A stretch of 21,139 nucleotides of DNA from JBDLIL01 sp039714855 (GCA_039714855.1 JBDLIL010000011.1:1-21139); one strand, 5' to 3'. Positions 1 through 8,671 are shown, counted from the stretch's first letter. Notes: generated by a model from the sequence alone, not told the origin. Numbers and translations: made by a program.

Positions 1-342
1 TTCAAAAGCAGTATTTATGGCTGTGGAATAATCTCTTTTGATCTGGAGTTGTCCTGATGATGAGGCAATACTAACATCGTCAACATTGATTTTTACCTGA
101 TATGTCATCAGGTTTTCTGCCTTGCTGTCCAATAAGTTTTGAGCCTCTTCTCGACTGAGTCCCGCTACCAATACGTTGTCTATGTGAATTCCGGGATAAA
201 ACTTATTGCGATACGAATACACAAAACTAATTCCCAGGACTAATCCGGTGGCAACTACTCCTAGTCCCAACCCAAGTAGAAATAATTCTAATTTGAATTT
301 TTTGGAAAAATAACTTGATTTTATCTGAGAATTGCTTTCCAT
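1..342 (-). CDS. Membrane-anchored VanW/YoaR-type wall protein, N-terminal part (partial)
   Basis: The first 114 codons of a gene that runs off the left edge. I read the ATG at 342-340. Residues about 1-18 are a short polar and basic head, about 19-45 form one membrane helix rich in Leu, Gly and Val, and after it the chain is extracellular. The stretch from about residue 53 reads FYPGIHIDNVLVAGLSREEA. This matches the opening of the putative peptidoglycan-binding domain (PG_binding_4) that precedes VanW or YkuD L,D-transpeptidase domains: aromatic-PG, then a hydrophobic strand, then G-L-S/T-x-E-E-A. The catalytic or VanW part is outside the window, so it could be either subtype. A TATACT hexamer (350-355) lies 7 nt before the ATG and no Shine-Dalgarno is present. 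It diverges from the solute-binding-protein gene at 443. The role in wall binding or cross-linking is inferred from the family. Confidence 0.75.
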   Translation of the reverse strand, partial: MESNSQIKSSYFSKKFKLELFLLGLGLGVVATGLVLGISFVYSYRNKFYPGIHIDNVLVAGLSREEAQNLLDSKAENLMTYQVKINVDDVSIASSSGQLQIKRDYSTAINTAFE

Positions 343-349
343 GCAGAGT

Positions 350-379
350 AGTATAAATCTTAGAAGCAGCAAATCACAA
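350..379 (-). promoter_or_regulatory. Putative promoter of the wall-protein gene
   Basis: On the minus strand a TATACT -10 hexamer (350-355) stands 7 nt upstream of the ATG. A weak -35 candidate TTGTGA (374-379) lies 18 nt further up. The transcript would start at or next to the start codon. Confidence 0.4.
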
Positions 380-397
380 ACATCAAATTTCAAACAA
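370..397. repeat. Degenerate 7-bp tandem array in a divergent gap
   Basis: Four consecutive 7-bp units each begin with CAAA (CAAATCA, CAAACAT and two more) and fill the middle of the spacer between the divergent genes at 342 and 443. It is one of six 7-bp-phased stretches in the window. Confidence 0.5.
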
Positions 398-442
398 TGC
401 CTAATTACTAAAATAATAAATTTTGCTAAGATAAGATAATCT

Positions 443-2059
443 ATGGCTAATCCGCTGCCCAAACCAAATTTGCCCGGACAGGTTCCTTTACCTGTTGCTA
501 AGCCTGTATCGAAAGCTATTCCAACCCCACTTTTTCAAGCTAAGCCGGGTATTTCTTCACCCGGGCAGTTGCCTAGGCCTCCATTGAATAATCAAGCTCC
601 TTTGCCACCTGTTTCTCCTATGGCAGGTAAGCCGGGGGCTCAAGTTCCTCCCCAAGCGACTAAGCCTGGAGTTGCAGCTTCAGCTAAGCCACCCGTTTTT
701 GCTAAAGCAAAGAATTCTCCACTTAAATTTTTACCCATTATATTAGGAGTATTGGTTTTGCTCGCGGTTTTGTTTTTTGCCGCCACGAGATTTTTGGGGG
801 GAGGCTCAAATCAATCAATTTCAGTGAGTCAGGGTGAAGGCGCCTCGTCAGAACAAGTTGTAGTTGATCCTAGCAAGCAAGTAGTTTTGACGTATTGGGG
901 GCTTTGGGAATCAAATGCAGTAGTGGAGGGAGTTTTGGAAGAATTTGGTCAGCAAAATCCCGGCGTGATTGTGGAATATAAAAAACACTCTCACACTGAG
1001 TATAGAGAAAGATTGCAATCAGCAATAGCGGCAGGTAATGGACCAGATGTTTTTCGCTTTCATGCTTCTTGGACGCCTATGATTAGGGCTGAATTAGAAA
1101 GTATGCCGGCATCTGTTATGAGTGCGGCTGAATTTAAAAGATCTTACTATCCTGTAGCAACTGATCAATTAATTTCGGGCAATAGGATTTTAGGAGTTCC
1201 CTTGATGTATGATGGGTTGGCGCTTTATTATAATAAAAAAGCTTTTGATGCTGCCAACATAGACGTACCTCGCAGTTGGTCACAGCTGAAAACAGCTGCT
1301 AATAAATTGACAATTCGCTCTGATGAAAAAATAGAAAGAGCTGGAGTAGCTTTGGGAACTGCTGCTAATGTAGAACATTTTTCAGACGTATTAGCTCTAT
1401 TGATGTTACAAAATGGGGCTGATCTAAACAGTCCTTCTTCTAAAGAGGCGCAGCAAGCCCTGCGCTTTTATACCGATTTTTATATCAAATCTAAGGTTTG
1501 GGATGAGGACATGCCCAGCTCAACAGTTGCTTTTGCCAGTGATAAGGTGGCTATGATGTTTGCTCCTAGTTGGAGAGCGCATGAGGTGCAGGCTATAAAT
1601 CCAGATTTAGATTTTGATATTGTTCCCATACCAAAATTGACAGAATCACATGTGGCTTGGGCAAGTTTTTGGGCTGAAGGAGTGAGCAGTCAAAGTAAAA
1701 ATAAGGATTTAGCTTGGAAGTTAATTGATTATCTTTCATCAGCAGAAGTTTTGAAAAAAATGTATTCGGCTCAAAGTCAGACTAGGGCTTTTGGTGAGAT
1801 ATATCCCAGAGTTGACATGGCAGATGAGCTTATTGATTCCAAATTTGTATCTTCATATTTGGAAGATGCTCCTATGGCTGCCGGTGGGTATATGAATTCA
1901 TACACCCATGACAATGGTATAAACGACAGGATGATTTCTTATTATGAAGATGCTGTGAATGCGGTGGCTACTGGCACAGATCTAGAAATAGCTATGGATA
2001 TTGTGGCTAGTGGCAGCGCCCAAGTTTTAAGACAATATGGAGTGTCTTCTTCGAGGTAA
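443..2059 (+). CDS. Membrane-tethered family-1 extracellular solute-binding protein
   Basis: A 538-residue protein. Residues 1-94 are Pro/Lys/Gln-rich low complexity with repeated KP and LP motifs and no signal peptide. Residues about 95-117 form a single membrane helix (LPIILGVLVLLAVLFFAATR). From about 147 on it is a typical bacterial extracellular solute-binding protein family 1 (sugar ABC type): VVLTYWGLWES, a -NPGVIVEYKKH- strand, the -GNGPDVFRFHASW- ligand-loop region, -YDGLALYYNKKAFDAANI- and -AWKLIDYLSSAE-. Most binding proteins are free periplasmic proteins or lipoproteins. Here the domain is tethered by a helix whose disordered tail should be in the cytoplasm. No ABC permease or ATPase is seen nearby, so a sensing or surface-binding role is as likely as uptake. 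TAAGAT (432-437) stands 5 nt before the ATG and there is no Shine-Dalgarno. Ligand unknown. Confidence 0.85.
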   Translation: MANPLPKPNLPGQVPLPVAKPVSKAIPTPLFQAKPGISSPGQLPRPPLNNQAPLPPVSPMAGKPGAQVPPQATKPGVAASAKPPVFAKAKNSPLKFLPIILGVLVLLAVLFFAATRFLGGGSNQSISVSQGEGASSEQVVVDPSKQVVLTYWGLWESNAVVEGVLEEFGQQNPGVIVEYKKHSHTEYRERLQSAIAAGNGPDVFRFHASWTPMIRAELESMPASVMSAAEFKRSYYPVATDQLISGNRILGVPLMYDGLALYYNKKAFDAANIDVPRSWSQLKTAANKLTIRSDEKIERAGVALGTAANVEHFSDVLALLMLQNGADLNSPSSKEAQQALRFYTDFYIKSKVWDEDMPSSTVAFASDKVAMMFAPSWRAHEVQAINPDLDFDIVPIPKLTESHVAWASFWAEGVSSQSKNKDLAWKLIDYLSSAEVLKKMYSAQSQTRAFGEIYPRVDMADELIDSKFVSSYLEDAPMAAGGYMNSYTHDNGINDRMISYYEDAVNAVATGTDLEIAMDIVASGSAQVLRQYGVSSSR

Positions 2060-2087
2060 TTTTCAATTATCATTTTTCAATTTTCGG
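2060..2087. repeat. 7-bp-phased T-rich repeat
   Basis: Four 7-bp steps, with TTTTCAA appearing as units 1 and 3 and related words between, fill the gap just after the stop of the solute-binding-protein gene. The promoter-like TAAGAT at 2091-2096 follows at once. Confidence 0.4.
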
Positions 2088-2102
2088 TTGTAAGATAGGC
2101 CC

Positions 2103-3023
2103 ATGCGCTTTTTAGATGTTCAGGTTTTGCTTACTTTGTCTTATGTTGATCAATTTGATTGGCCCCTGACAATTCAAGAAATAGAAAAGAGATTGATTTT
2201 TACAAAAAAGAATAAAGGGCAAAAAACAAAGAAAAAAATTTCTTTATCTTTGAATAATTTATTAGATTTAGGCCTGATAAGTAAAAAAAATAATTATTTC
2301 TACTTAAAAAAATCTAGAGACAATTTTAAAATTAGAAAAAAGTATGAAAAATTTTCTTTAGAAAAATGGACAGAGACAAAGGAGTTTGTTGTTTTGTTAA
2401 AAGCAATTCCTGGAATAAAAGCTATATTTGTGACAGGTTCCTTGGCCATGAATGCTGCCAAAAAGAATGACGATATAGATTTTCTAATAGTTGTAAGAAA
2501 GAATACACTTTGGCTTTTGCGACCACTAATAACTTTTTTAGCGTTATCAAGGGGTAAAGCTAGATTGAGGGAATTTCATGCTGATAATACCTGGTGTTTA
2601 AATATGTGGCTTGAAGAAGATAGCTTGCAAGTTCTTGAAAACATAAGATCTGTATATACTGCTTATGAAGTTTGCCAGGCGACACCCGTATTGGATAAAA
2701 ACAATTTTGCTCAGAAATTCTTAAAAGAAAATAAATGGGTTGAGAATTATTTGCCAGAATATTATAGCCAGAGGCTCGCAAGTACCAGGTGTCAGGCAGA
2801 AAGCGTCAAAGAATTAGAAATTAGTAATTTGACATTATTTGGAATTTGGAATTTTGTGATTAGTATTTTAAATACTATAGCATTTGTGCTGCAGCGTCTC
2901 TATATGTCTACTCACATGAGTCATGAAAAAGTAGGTCTAAAAATAGCTCTTTTTCATCCGCGAGATACTAGAAATTTAATCTTTAGAAGGTGGAAAGAAA
3001 GTTTGGGGAAAATTTATAATTAA
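2103..3023 (+). CDS. Nucleotidyltransferase-fold (MNT-like) protein
   Basis: A 306-residue protein. The N-terminal ~75 residues look like a winged-helix module (LTLSYVDQFDWPLTIQEIEKR followed by a Lys-rich wing). Residues 108-130 carry the polymerase-beta-like nucleotidyltransferase signature: G112-S113, then D124-x-D126 (NDDIDFLIVV), the metal-binding acid pair of this superfamily. The C-terminal third is helical, with a hydrophobic stretch at about 243-266 that may pack against the core or touch the membrane. Enzymes of this fold transfer NMP to small molecules, proteins or RNA; no substrate can be read here. TAAGAT lies 6 nt before the ATG. The next gene follows after 9 nt, so they are probably cotranscribed. 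The fold call is firm, the function is not. Confidence 0.75.
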   Translation: MRFLDVQVLLTLSYVDQFDWPLTIQEIEKRLIFTKKNKGQKTKKKISLSLNNLLDLGLISKKNNYFYLKKSRDNFKIRKKYEKFSLEKWTETKEFVVLLKAIPGIKAIFVTGSLAMNAAKKNDDIDFLIVVRKNTLWLLRPLITFLALSRGKARLREFHADNTWCLNMWLEEDSLQVLENIRSVYTAYEVCQATPVLDKNNFAQKFLKENKWVENYLPEYYSQRLASTRCQAESVKELEISNLTLFGIWNFVISILNTIAFVLQRLYMSTHMSHEKVGLKIALFHPRDTRNLIFRRWKESLGKIYN

Positions 3024-3032
3024 TCTAAAAAT

Positions 3033-3470
3033 ATGAATTTAAAACATAAAAAAGTACTAGCAACAGGCGTGTTTGATATTTTACACAAAGAGCACAAAAA
3101 CTTTTTAAAGAAAGCTAAAAAGTTAGGAAATTTTCTAATTATTGGCATCGAGTCTGATAAAAGGGTTAGAGAACTAAAAGGTAGAGGTAGGCCGGTTAAC
3201 AAGCAAGAAACAAGAATCAAAAATTTGAAAAAATTAGAAATAGCTGAAAATGTGTTTGTGTTGCCAGAAGGTATGGGGGAGAAATCGGTGCGAGAGAGAA
3301 TTATTAAAAAGATAAGGCCAGATTTTTTGGCAGTTTCTAATCACACACCTTTTTTAAATGAAAAAAGAGAAATAATAGAAAAATATGGGGGAGAACTGGT
3401 GGTGGTGCATGAGGAGAATCCAGAGTTTTCGACAAGTAAACTGGTAGGCAAAGTTTCACCCCAGTGTTAA
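3033..3470 (+). CDS. Cytidylyltransferase-like (RfaE2/TagD-type) nucleotidyltransferase
   Basis: A 145-residue single-domain protein of the HxGH nucleotidyltransferase superfamily, which couples CTP or ATP to a phosphorylated small molecule. The start reads ATGVFDILHKEHKNFLKKAK. The usual GxFDxxHxGHxxxL signature is intact except that the Gly between the two His residues (18 and 21) is Glu. IIGIESDKRVRELKGRGRP is the typical second strand and loop, and STSKLV near the C-terminus corresponds to the ISST-like nucleotide-binding motif. Length is normal for the family. A TATAAT (3015-3020) overlaps the stop of the upstream gene, 12 nt before this ATG; readthrough from the operon is equally possible. 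The substrate (glycerol-, heptose- or other sugar-phosphate) cannot be told. Confidence 0.8.
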   Translation: MNLKHKKVLATGVFDILHKEHKNFLKKAKKLGNFLIIGIESDKRVRELKGRGRPVNKQETRIKNLKKLEIAENVFVLPEGMGEKSVRERIIKKIRPDFLAVSNHTPFLNEKREIIEKYGGELVVVHEENPEFSTSKLVGKVSPQC

Positions 3471-3480
3471 ACTTATTTAT

Positions 3481-3786
3481 ATGAAAAAAATAATCATCTT
3501 TTCCACTCTCGTATTTTTGATTTTTGGGTTTTCGGCTTGTACTGGAGATAAGGCTAGTAAATCCAGTTCGTCTTCAACGAGTAGTGAGGCAGTGGAAAAA
3601 TCTGGTGAAACTACTAAAACAGGCAAAATTATCCAGGCTGGTGGCACGTATTTTCTAGAAAGCAGTGATGGGCAAAGGCAAAAACTAGACAGTTATAGTG
3701 TTGACCTGTCAGCTTATGTAAATAGCACGGTTACTGTTATTGGGCAATTCAGTGGTGATGATTTGTTTGTGGGAAGCGTGAAATAA
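3481..3786 (+). CDS. Small lipoprotein with OB-fold-like C-terminal half
   Basis: A 101-residue protein. Residues 1-20 form a lipoprotein signal peptide (MKKIIIFSTLVFLIFGFSAC), with Cys20 as the predicted lipidated residue. Residues about 21-45 are a Ser/Thr/Lys-rich linker. From residue 48 short strands (GKIIQAGGTYFLESSDGQ, then VTVIGQFSGDDLFVGSVK) resemble small OB-fold lipoproteins. No catalytic residues are apparent, and ligand and partner are unknown. It starts 10 nt after the previous stop, so it probably belongs to the same transcript. Its TAA directly abuts the TAA of the convergent gene with no intervening base. Confidence 0.7.
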   Translation: MKKIIIFSTLVFLIFGFSACTGDKASKSSSSSTSSEAVEKSGETTKTGKIIQAGGTYFLESSDGQRQKLDSYSVDLSAYVNSTVTVIGQFSGDDLFVGSVK

Positions 3787-4416
3787 TTATTTCCAAACGA
3801 CTTTCATGAGTGGAGGTACTTGGGCTTGGCTAATGGCTTGCTCTACCTCTTCTTCCACAAGTTCTTGTGTCTGTCCTGGTCTGAGTACCACCATGATAGC
3901 GTCATTGTTTTGACTGTAGGCAATAACATATTTATCAGTGCTAATGGGCAAGTTTTTTCTGAATGGCTGTTCTTCCCATACTCGCATAATTTCTTGCCCA
4001 AACTCATAGTCTAGATGTATTTGGTTAATTTGAATTTCTTCTGGCGTTAGTTTCTCTTCAGTTTTTATTTGTAAGGGCAAGTTTAATATTTCTTGTTTTC
4101 TGCAAATAATTTTTAAATTATATTTTTGACCTGGTATGAATCTGGTTTTAGCTTTTATTTTCAATCTATCGGCGCTCACCTGGGTTGTGAACTCTAATTC
4201 TGGAGAGAAGACTATTTGGCAGTTTTTATTAAAATCAGCTGAAATGCTTTTATTAAAAATTATCTCAATTTCGTCTTTAATGCCAAGTTCCGAATTAGTA
4301 TTTTCACTTATGGCTATCACTTGATAGTTTGTTAGTGAGCTTAGCACTCTAAAAACGCCAGCTAAAATTAAAAGCAGCGACACAATGATAAAAAAATATA
4401 TCCAAATTTTTTTCAT
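3787..4416 (-). CDS. Membrane-anchored protein with an Ig-like (Big_5-type) domain
   Basis: A 209-residue protein. Residues about 4-28 form an N-terminal membrane helix or uncleaved signal (IWIYFFIIVSLLLILAGVFRVL). Residues about 45-115 resemble bacterial Ig-like Big_5 domains: DEIEIIFNKSIS, then FSPELEFTTQVSADRLKIKA, then FIPGQKYNLKII. The remaining ~90 residues form a mixed domain I do not recognise, with a Glu-rich helix near the end. It starts 3 nt after the stop of the 1412-residue CHAP protein, so the pair is almost certainly one operon with coupled translation. That context suggests an extracellular partner of the hydrolase (inference). No -10-like box of its own is seen. Confidence 0.65.
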   Translation of the reverse strand: MKKIWIYFFIIVSLLLILAGVFRVLSSLTNYQVIAISENTNSELGIKDEIEIIFNKSISADFNKNCQIVFSPELEFTTQVSADRLKIKAKTRFIPGQKYNLKIICRKQEILNLPLQIKTEEKLTPEEIQINQIHLDYEFGQEIMRVWEEQPFRKNLPISTDKYVIAYSQNNDAIMVVLRPGQTQELVEEEVEQAISQAQVPPLMKVVWK

Positions 4417-4419
4417 AAT

Positions 4420-7400
4420 TTAATCTAGTCTGGCTACTCCATTTAATCTTATTCTGCCCTTGCCTTCAATCACTCCGTCAGTAACAGTGTAAGTCATTTC
4501 TTCTTTGATATTATTTGAGTCGTAGGTGGTAATTGTCCCATCTCCATTTTTGGCTACATCAATTACTCCTACAATGGCAACGTGTGCACTGTAGTCAAAA
4601 CCTCTTTCGGTGTCTTTTTCAAAAAAGGCCACATCACCTCTTTTTATTTGGTCTATGTTGGGGTCTGTAATATGAGTGCCATTTTCTATAAACCAATTTC
4701 TCATCCCTCCTACGCCGGTTAGGTGGGAAGGAATAGGGGTGCCAGCCGCCTCAAAGGAATAAATCACATTCCAGGTGCACCAAAACATGATATTTGGAGC
4801 TCCCATTTGAGCTGATTTTTCAGCGTCTGGGCAAGTGTCATCCTCATAATTAGCATCGGGACAAGGCAAGATGTTTGTGGCCGAGTTGCCATTTTCGTCT
4901 GGAGTAATCCTGTATTCATTTTCCATAAAATGCTGTGGATATTCTGTGTGGTAGTTGAAGAATCCCCACCAGCCCCTTTGTAGGCCACTAACTATTTCCC
5001 AAGAAGCATCAGCAACATCATCACCGGTGGCTGCCGGACATTCTCCGGTGCAGATATCATAGTGGGTAATGACAGTATCCTGACTGCCGTCATCGGCAGT
5101 AAATGTCATTTCTATGGAGTTTTTAATTCTAGCGTTATCGTGCTCTGTCTGAGTGTAAGTCTCACTATACTCAAAAGTTATTTTTTCTCCTGGTTTTATA
5201 GTGAGGTTGTTTTTAAGTTCGGCAAAAACAGAATCTGTGTCATCTAGGCTTTTTACTTTATTGGGAATACTTGCATCTCCCATTAAATCTTTATTAAAAG
5301 TAAACTTGAGAGTATCTGAAATATCAGAAATACTAATGCTGTGATTACCTATGGGAGTGATAATTACAGTGTAGCTAATCTCAATGGGAGTATTAGGATC
5401 GGTGAAGCTGATTTTATGCCCAGTGCCGCTACCAAGATTTGATTCTTTGACCACATCCACATATTTTGATACTTTTCCTGTGCTTTCACTAACAGCGGGA
5501 ATAGGGGCTAGAAAAGCGGCGTGCATGGTTGTGATAGAGATGGTGGTTACGGCAAGCATGGTGCCGGCAGTAATGGTGCCCACTCCGTTGGCGGTAGTAA
5601 AAAAAGATGCGCTTTCAGTGCCCACCCCCACCCCTGTAGGAGCTAAAGATGAACTAGAAGAAAGGGTGGGTTGTGGAAGAGAAATGTTAGAAGCAGCAGA
5701 GGCTGTACTACCAGGTTCAAAAGAACCTAGTATTTTGTCTATTGGGCGACCAATGTGTTTATGCAATCCAAAGAATTGATCAATGCCAACTCCAGTCCAG
5801 CCACCAATAGATGCTCCAACTAGCGGCATTCCAAAAACAGCTCCAATAGCTCCACCAATCGCAGATCCTGCCAACCCCACCCAACTGATTAGGCCGGGAA
5901 GAATGACGCCAACGAAGGCTTTGATTGCGAGCGCAGCCTGCGCTCCAAGAGATAGTTTTTTAAAATCCTCCCAAGACTTCTTTGCCTTAGCAAGAGGATT
6001 TGTAAATGCCTTTTTTAGCTTTTCTGTTCTACTAGGCTCTTTATCTTCATATCTCTTCTTTTTATATAGATCAGCACTGGGCGAAGTAGCCTGATCCTTT
6101 GTTAGAGGGGTCACTGGGGGAGGAATCTCTGCTTGAGTTTCTACAGGAGTGGGGGCCAATAGTTTTGGCTCAGTTGTAATTTGATCGATGGCTAATAACT
6201 CTTCTTGACTGCCAGTAGCTTTAATTGCGTTTAAAAGCTGGAACAAATCTACTCCACTAGGAATACCCAGGTCTGTGCCGGCCTCTATGCCCAGGTTAAG
6301 TAAAGCTCTTCTTCTTGTTTCCTCGGATAATCCAAACCAAGTGTTGTAGATTTTCTGTCGTGTTTCTTCTACTTGTTGCTCGGGCTCTAACTCTCCTTTT
6401 TCTACTTCTTCAGCGGAAATTTGGTCAGATGGAGTAGGAGTGATAGGAGCTACTTTAGTTGTAGTTTTTTTACCTAATTGTCTGGCGGCATCTAAGTCAC
6501 TGAGAAGTTTTCTAAAATCATCTAGCTGATTGTCGGCTATAGAAACCCCAAGCTTTTCAAGTTCTTCTTTGTTTAAGTTTATGAGTGATTCTATTGGGTG
6601 TTTGCTGAGAAGCTCATTAAGATCCTCTGCGCTTACTCCTTCTATACCTGTTTCTTCAAGATCTAGGTATGATTCAACCGAAGTTTGAATTAAAGCTAAA
6701 AGATCTGGTCGTTGGCCAGCTATAAATGCGTTTAATCTGGCTACTAGTTGCAACCTAGTGTCGCCTTTATTGAGTTGCGAAAGTTGATTGAAGTCTAATC
6801 CCAGAACAAAAGCTTCAAACTGATTCAAAATGTTGGAGTTTTGGGGATCGTACAAAAAAGCTCTAGCTTCGTCACTAGTTAGACCCTGATTTTGCAACTG
6901 TTGAGAAGCAATGATGAAGGCAGTGGCATAGTAAATTTTTAAATTTTGTGAAGATAAACCTAGGGCTTCTTTGCGCTCTGGCAGAGAAAGATTTTTCCAG
7001 GCCTTAAATAGAGATGCTTCGTCTGTGGGCTTTTCTTTTCCCTGTGCCTCCAGATATCTTTGGACTATTTCGTCAAGATTATCGGGTGCAGAAGCAGTGG
7101 CGAAAGTTTCTTCATCTTCTACTAATGTTTTAGATTCTTGTTTGCTAGCTAGATCTCTAGCTAAGGCTACAATGTCTTTGAAAACCTCTCCTAAAGTTTG
7201 GCTGTGAAACTTAATAAAAGAATCGATGAGTTCTATCCGAGTAGTTTGATTTTTGAGTAGTTGGCTGGCTATTTGTCCTTCATCATTAGTTAATTTTTGA
7301 TTAATGAGTTTAGAAAAGACTTGAGAAACACCAATATCTATTTTTAAAACATAATCTATAAACGGATTGAGACTTTCTTGTTCTTCTGAAGCGATCAAAA

Positions 7401-8658
7401 CGTAGTTAAGATTTACTAGGCGCTGTCTAAGCTCGCTAATAAAAACATCGTTCTTTAGGAGCTTGTTAACAAACTCTTCTGCAGAAAGTAACTCTGGCAG
7501 TTGTTCTTCTAGTTCATCTTTAGTTTCGGCCTCAGCTCCACCATCAGCCTCATCCTCAGCTGTTTGAGCGGCAATTATTTTTGCGTCAAGATCTTCTCTG
7601 CCTAGTATTCGCTCCATTGCTTTTGTTAGCAAATCGATAAAAGCTGTAATTTTGCTTTTATCACTAGGCTTAAACTTGTCTGGATCAGCAATAGTCGATG
7701 TCAGGTCCGCAGAGTCTTCGGGGAAGTAGAAATTAGCTTGACTAATGTTTATTAATTGTTCAAATTCATTGTTTGTTAAAAATAATTTTGGAGATTTGCC
7801 TCTATTTTTTCCTGGAAGCCTATTAGTATCTTTTATTACTTTTTCTAGATTTTTTAAGAATAAATGAAAAGCTAATCTAGCTTCTTTTATCGAAGCCTTT
7901 TTGTCACCCAACTCCGCCAGCTTTGAATCAAAGGTAGTTTCTTCTTTAGCCTTTTGAAAATCTTTAGCCAGAGGCAAGATATAGTTATCCCAAATATCTG
8001 CTGTTATTATTCTGTCTGGGGTGGAGCGCAGGGCTTCCAACAAGATTTTTAAAGACCCTACTTCTTTGTTTGTGCTTGTATCTTCACTAGTTCCAAGAGA
8101 GCTTAGTATCTTTTCAGTTGCTACTATCAAATCTTTTGATTTGCCTGCCAATATAAATGCTGAAGTTGATCCTGGTCCAGATTTCTGCAATTCTTCAACA
8201 TTTTCAAAAACAGATTTATCTAAAACTCTTTTATCAATGTTAGTTTTTTTGCTAGCCCTGAGCCAATTTCTAATCAAAATTATTAACCTAGCTAGGTCGT
8301 CTAGATAGAGTTTACTAGCTTGCTTTGCTTTTTCTCCACTAGTTTGAACAGATGCGCTTCTGGGAAGAGTTTCGATTTTTAGTGCTCTAGCTTCTATTTT
8401 TTCATCTCCAAAGTAGAGCAGGCTTTTGAGTGCTTCAGGTATGGGTACCGATCTGTCGCGATTAAGGCCTGTGCTAACAATAGAATTTAAGAATTCTTTA
8501 AGGGCAGCTATGACTTCACTGCTCAGTTCGGTTTGTCGGATGCTTTTGTAAGGAATAGAAATAGTTTTGGAAATAGGTTTGCCAATTTGCGGATTATAAG
8601 AACCGCTACCTTGAAAAATTTTTCTTGCGCCGGAATCTTTTGAAGCGTCTTGGGCCAT
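4420..8658 (-). CDS. Giant membrane protein with C-terminal extracellular CHAP amidase/peptidase domain
   Basis: A 1412-residue protein. Residues 1 to about 890 are hydrophilic, mostly helical and rich in Leu, Glu, Lys and Ser, without a signal peptide or recognised domain. Residues about 905-957 form a Gly-rich hydrophobic hairpin, followed by a Ser/Thr/Pro linker and a further hydrophobic segment at about 1027-1052. Residues about 1070-1195 are beta-rich (IEISYTVIITPIGNHSISI). Residues about 1285-1412 look like a CHAP (NlpC/P60-like) domain: Cys1294 (MFWCTWNV), RGDVAFFE, His1359 (YSAHVAIVGVI) and the YDSNN segment (1379-1383). CHAP enzymes cleave peptidoglycan peptide or amide bonds. Three membrane passes would put the N-terminal ~900 residues in the cytoplasm and the enzyme outside (inference). 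Two Cys pairs at about 1203-1207 and 1266-1276 could form disulfides. A perfect TATAAT stands 7 nt before the ATG. The small Ig-like gene follows after 3 nt. Confidence 0.75.
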   Translation of the reverse strand: MAQDASKDSGARKIFQGSGSYNPQIGKPISKTISIPYKSIRQTELSSEVIAALKEFLNSIVSTGLNRDRSVPIPEALKSLLYFGDEKIEARALKIETLPRSASVQTSGEKAKQASKLYLDDLARLIILIRNWLRASKKTNIDKRVLDKSVFENVEELQKSGPGSTSAFILAGKSKDLIVATEKILSSLGTSEDTSTNKEVGSLKILLEALRSTPDRIITADIWDNYILPLAKDFQKAKEETTFDSKLAELGDKKASIKEARLAFHLFLKNLEKVIKDTNRLPGKNRGKSPKLFLTNNEFEQLINISQANFYFPEDSADLTSTIADPDKFKPSDKSKITAFIDLLTKAMERILGREDLDAKIIAAQTAEDEADGGAEAETKDELEEQLPELLSAEEFVNKLLKNDVFISELRQRLVNLNYVLIASEEQESLNPFIDYVLKIDIGVSQVFSKLINQKLTNDEGQIASQLLKNQTTRIELIDSFIKFHSQTLGEVFKDIVALARDLASKQESKTLVEDEETFATASAPDNLDEIVQRYLEAQGKEKPTDEASLFKAWKNLSLPERKEALGLSSQNLKIYYATAFIIASQQLQNQGLTSDEARAFLYDPQNSNILNQFEAFVLGLDFNQLSQLNKGDTRLQLVARLNAFIAGQRPDLLALIQTSVESYLDLEETGIEGVSAEDLNELLSKHPIESLINLNKEELEKLGVSIADNQLDDFRKLLSDLDAARQLGKKTTTKVAPITPTPSDQISAEEVEKGELEPEQQVEETRQKIYNTWFGLSEETRRRALLNLGIEAGTDLGIPSGVDLFQLLNAIKATGSQEELLAIDQITTEPKLLAPTPVETQAEIPPPVTPLTKDQATSPSADLYKKKRYEDKEPSRTEKLKKAFTNPLAKAKKSWEDFKKLSLGAQAALAIKAFVGVILPGLISWVGLAGSAIGGAIGAVFGMPLVGASIGGWTGVGIDQFFGLHKHIGRPIDKILGSFEPGSTASAASNISLPQPTLSSSSSLAPTGVGVGTESASFFTTANGVGTITAGTMLAVTTISITTMHAAFLAPIPAVSESTGKVSKYVDVVKESNLGSGTGHKISFTDPNTPIEISYTVIITPIGNHSISISDISDTLKFTFNKDLMGDASIPNKVKSLDDTDSVFAELKNNLTIKPGEKITFEYSETYTQTEHDNARIKNSIEMTFTADDGSQDTVITHYDICTGECPAATGDDVADASWEIVSGLQRGWWGFFNYHTEYPQHFMENEYRITPDENGNSATNILPCPDANYEDDTCPDAEKSAQMGAPNIMFWCTWNVIYSFEAAGTPIPSHLTGVGGMRNWFIENGTHITDPNIDQIKRGDVAFFEKDTERGFDYSAHVAIVGVIDVAKNGDGTITTYDSNNIKEEMTYTVTDGVIEGKGRIRLNGVARLD

Positions 8659-8665
8659 AAAATTT

Positions 8666-8671
8666 ATTATA
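8666..8671 (-). promoter_or_regulatory. -10 box of the CHAP-protein gene, leaderless type
   Basis: TATAAT on the minus strand lies 7 nt upstream of the ATG at 8658. No good -35 is seen at 16-18 nt. A conserved block shared with the VirB6-like promoter begins 24 nt upstream of the hexamer. Confidence 0.6.

Noticed and set aside
342..352. An 11-bp word TGCAGAGTAGT shared with 8687-8697, both upstream of minus-strand genes
   Set aside because: One shared 11-mer is expected by chance in 21 kb, and the two are placed differently relative to their -10 boxes.
5384..5779. A 131-codon plus-strand open frame antisense to the CHAP-protein gene
   Set aside because: It lies wholly inside the 1412-codon gene, mirrors its Ser/Thr/Ala-rich linker, and has no promoter or start signal.
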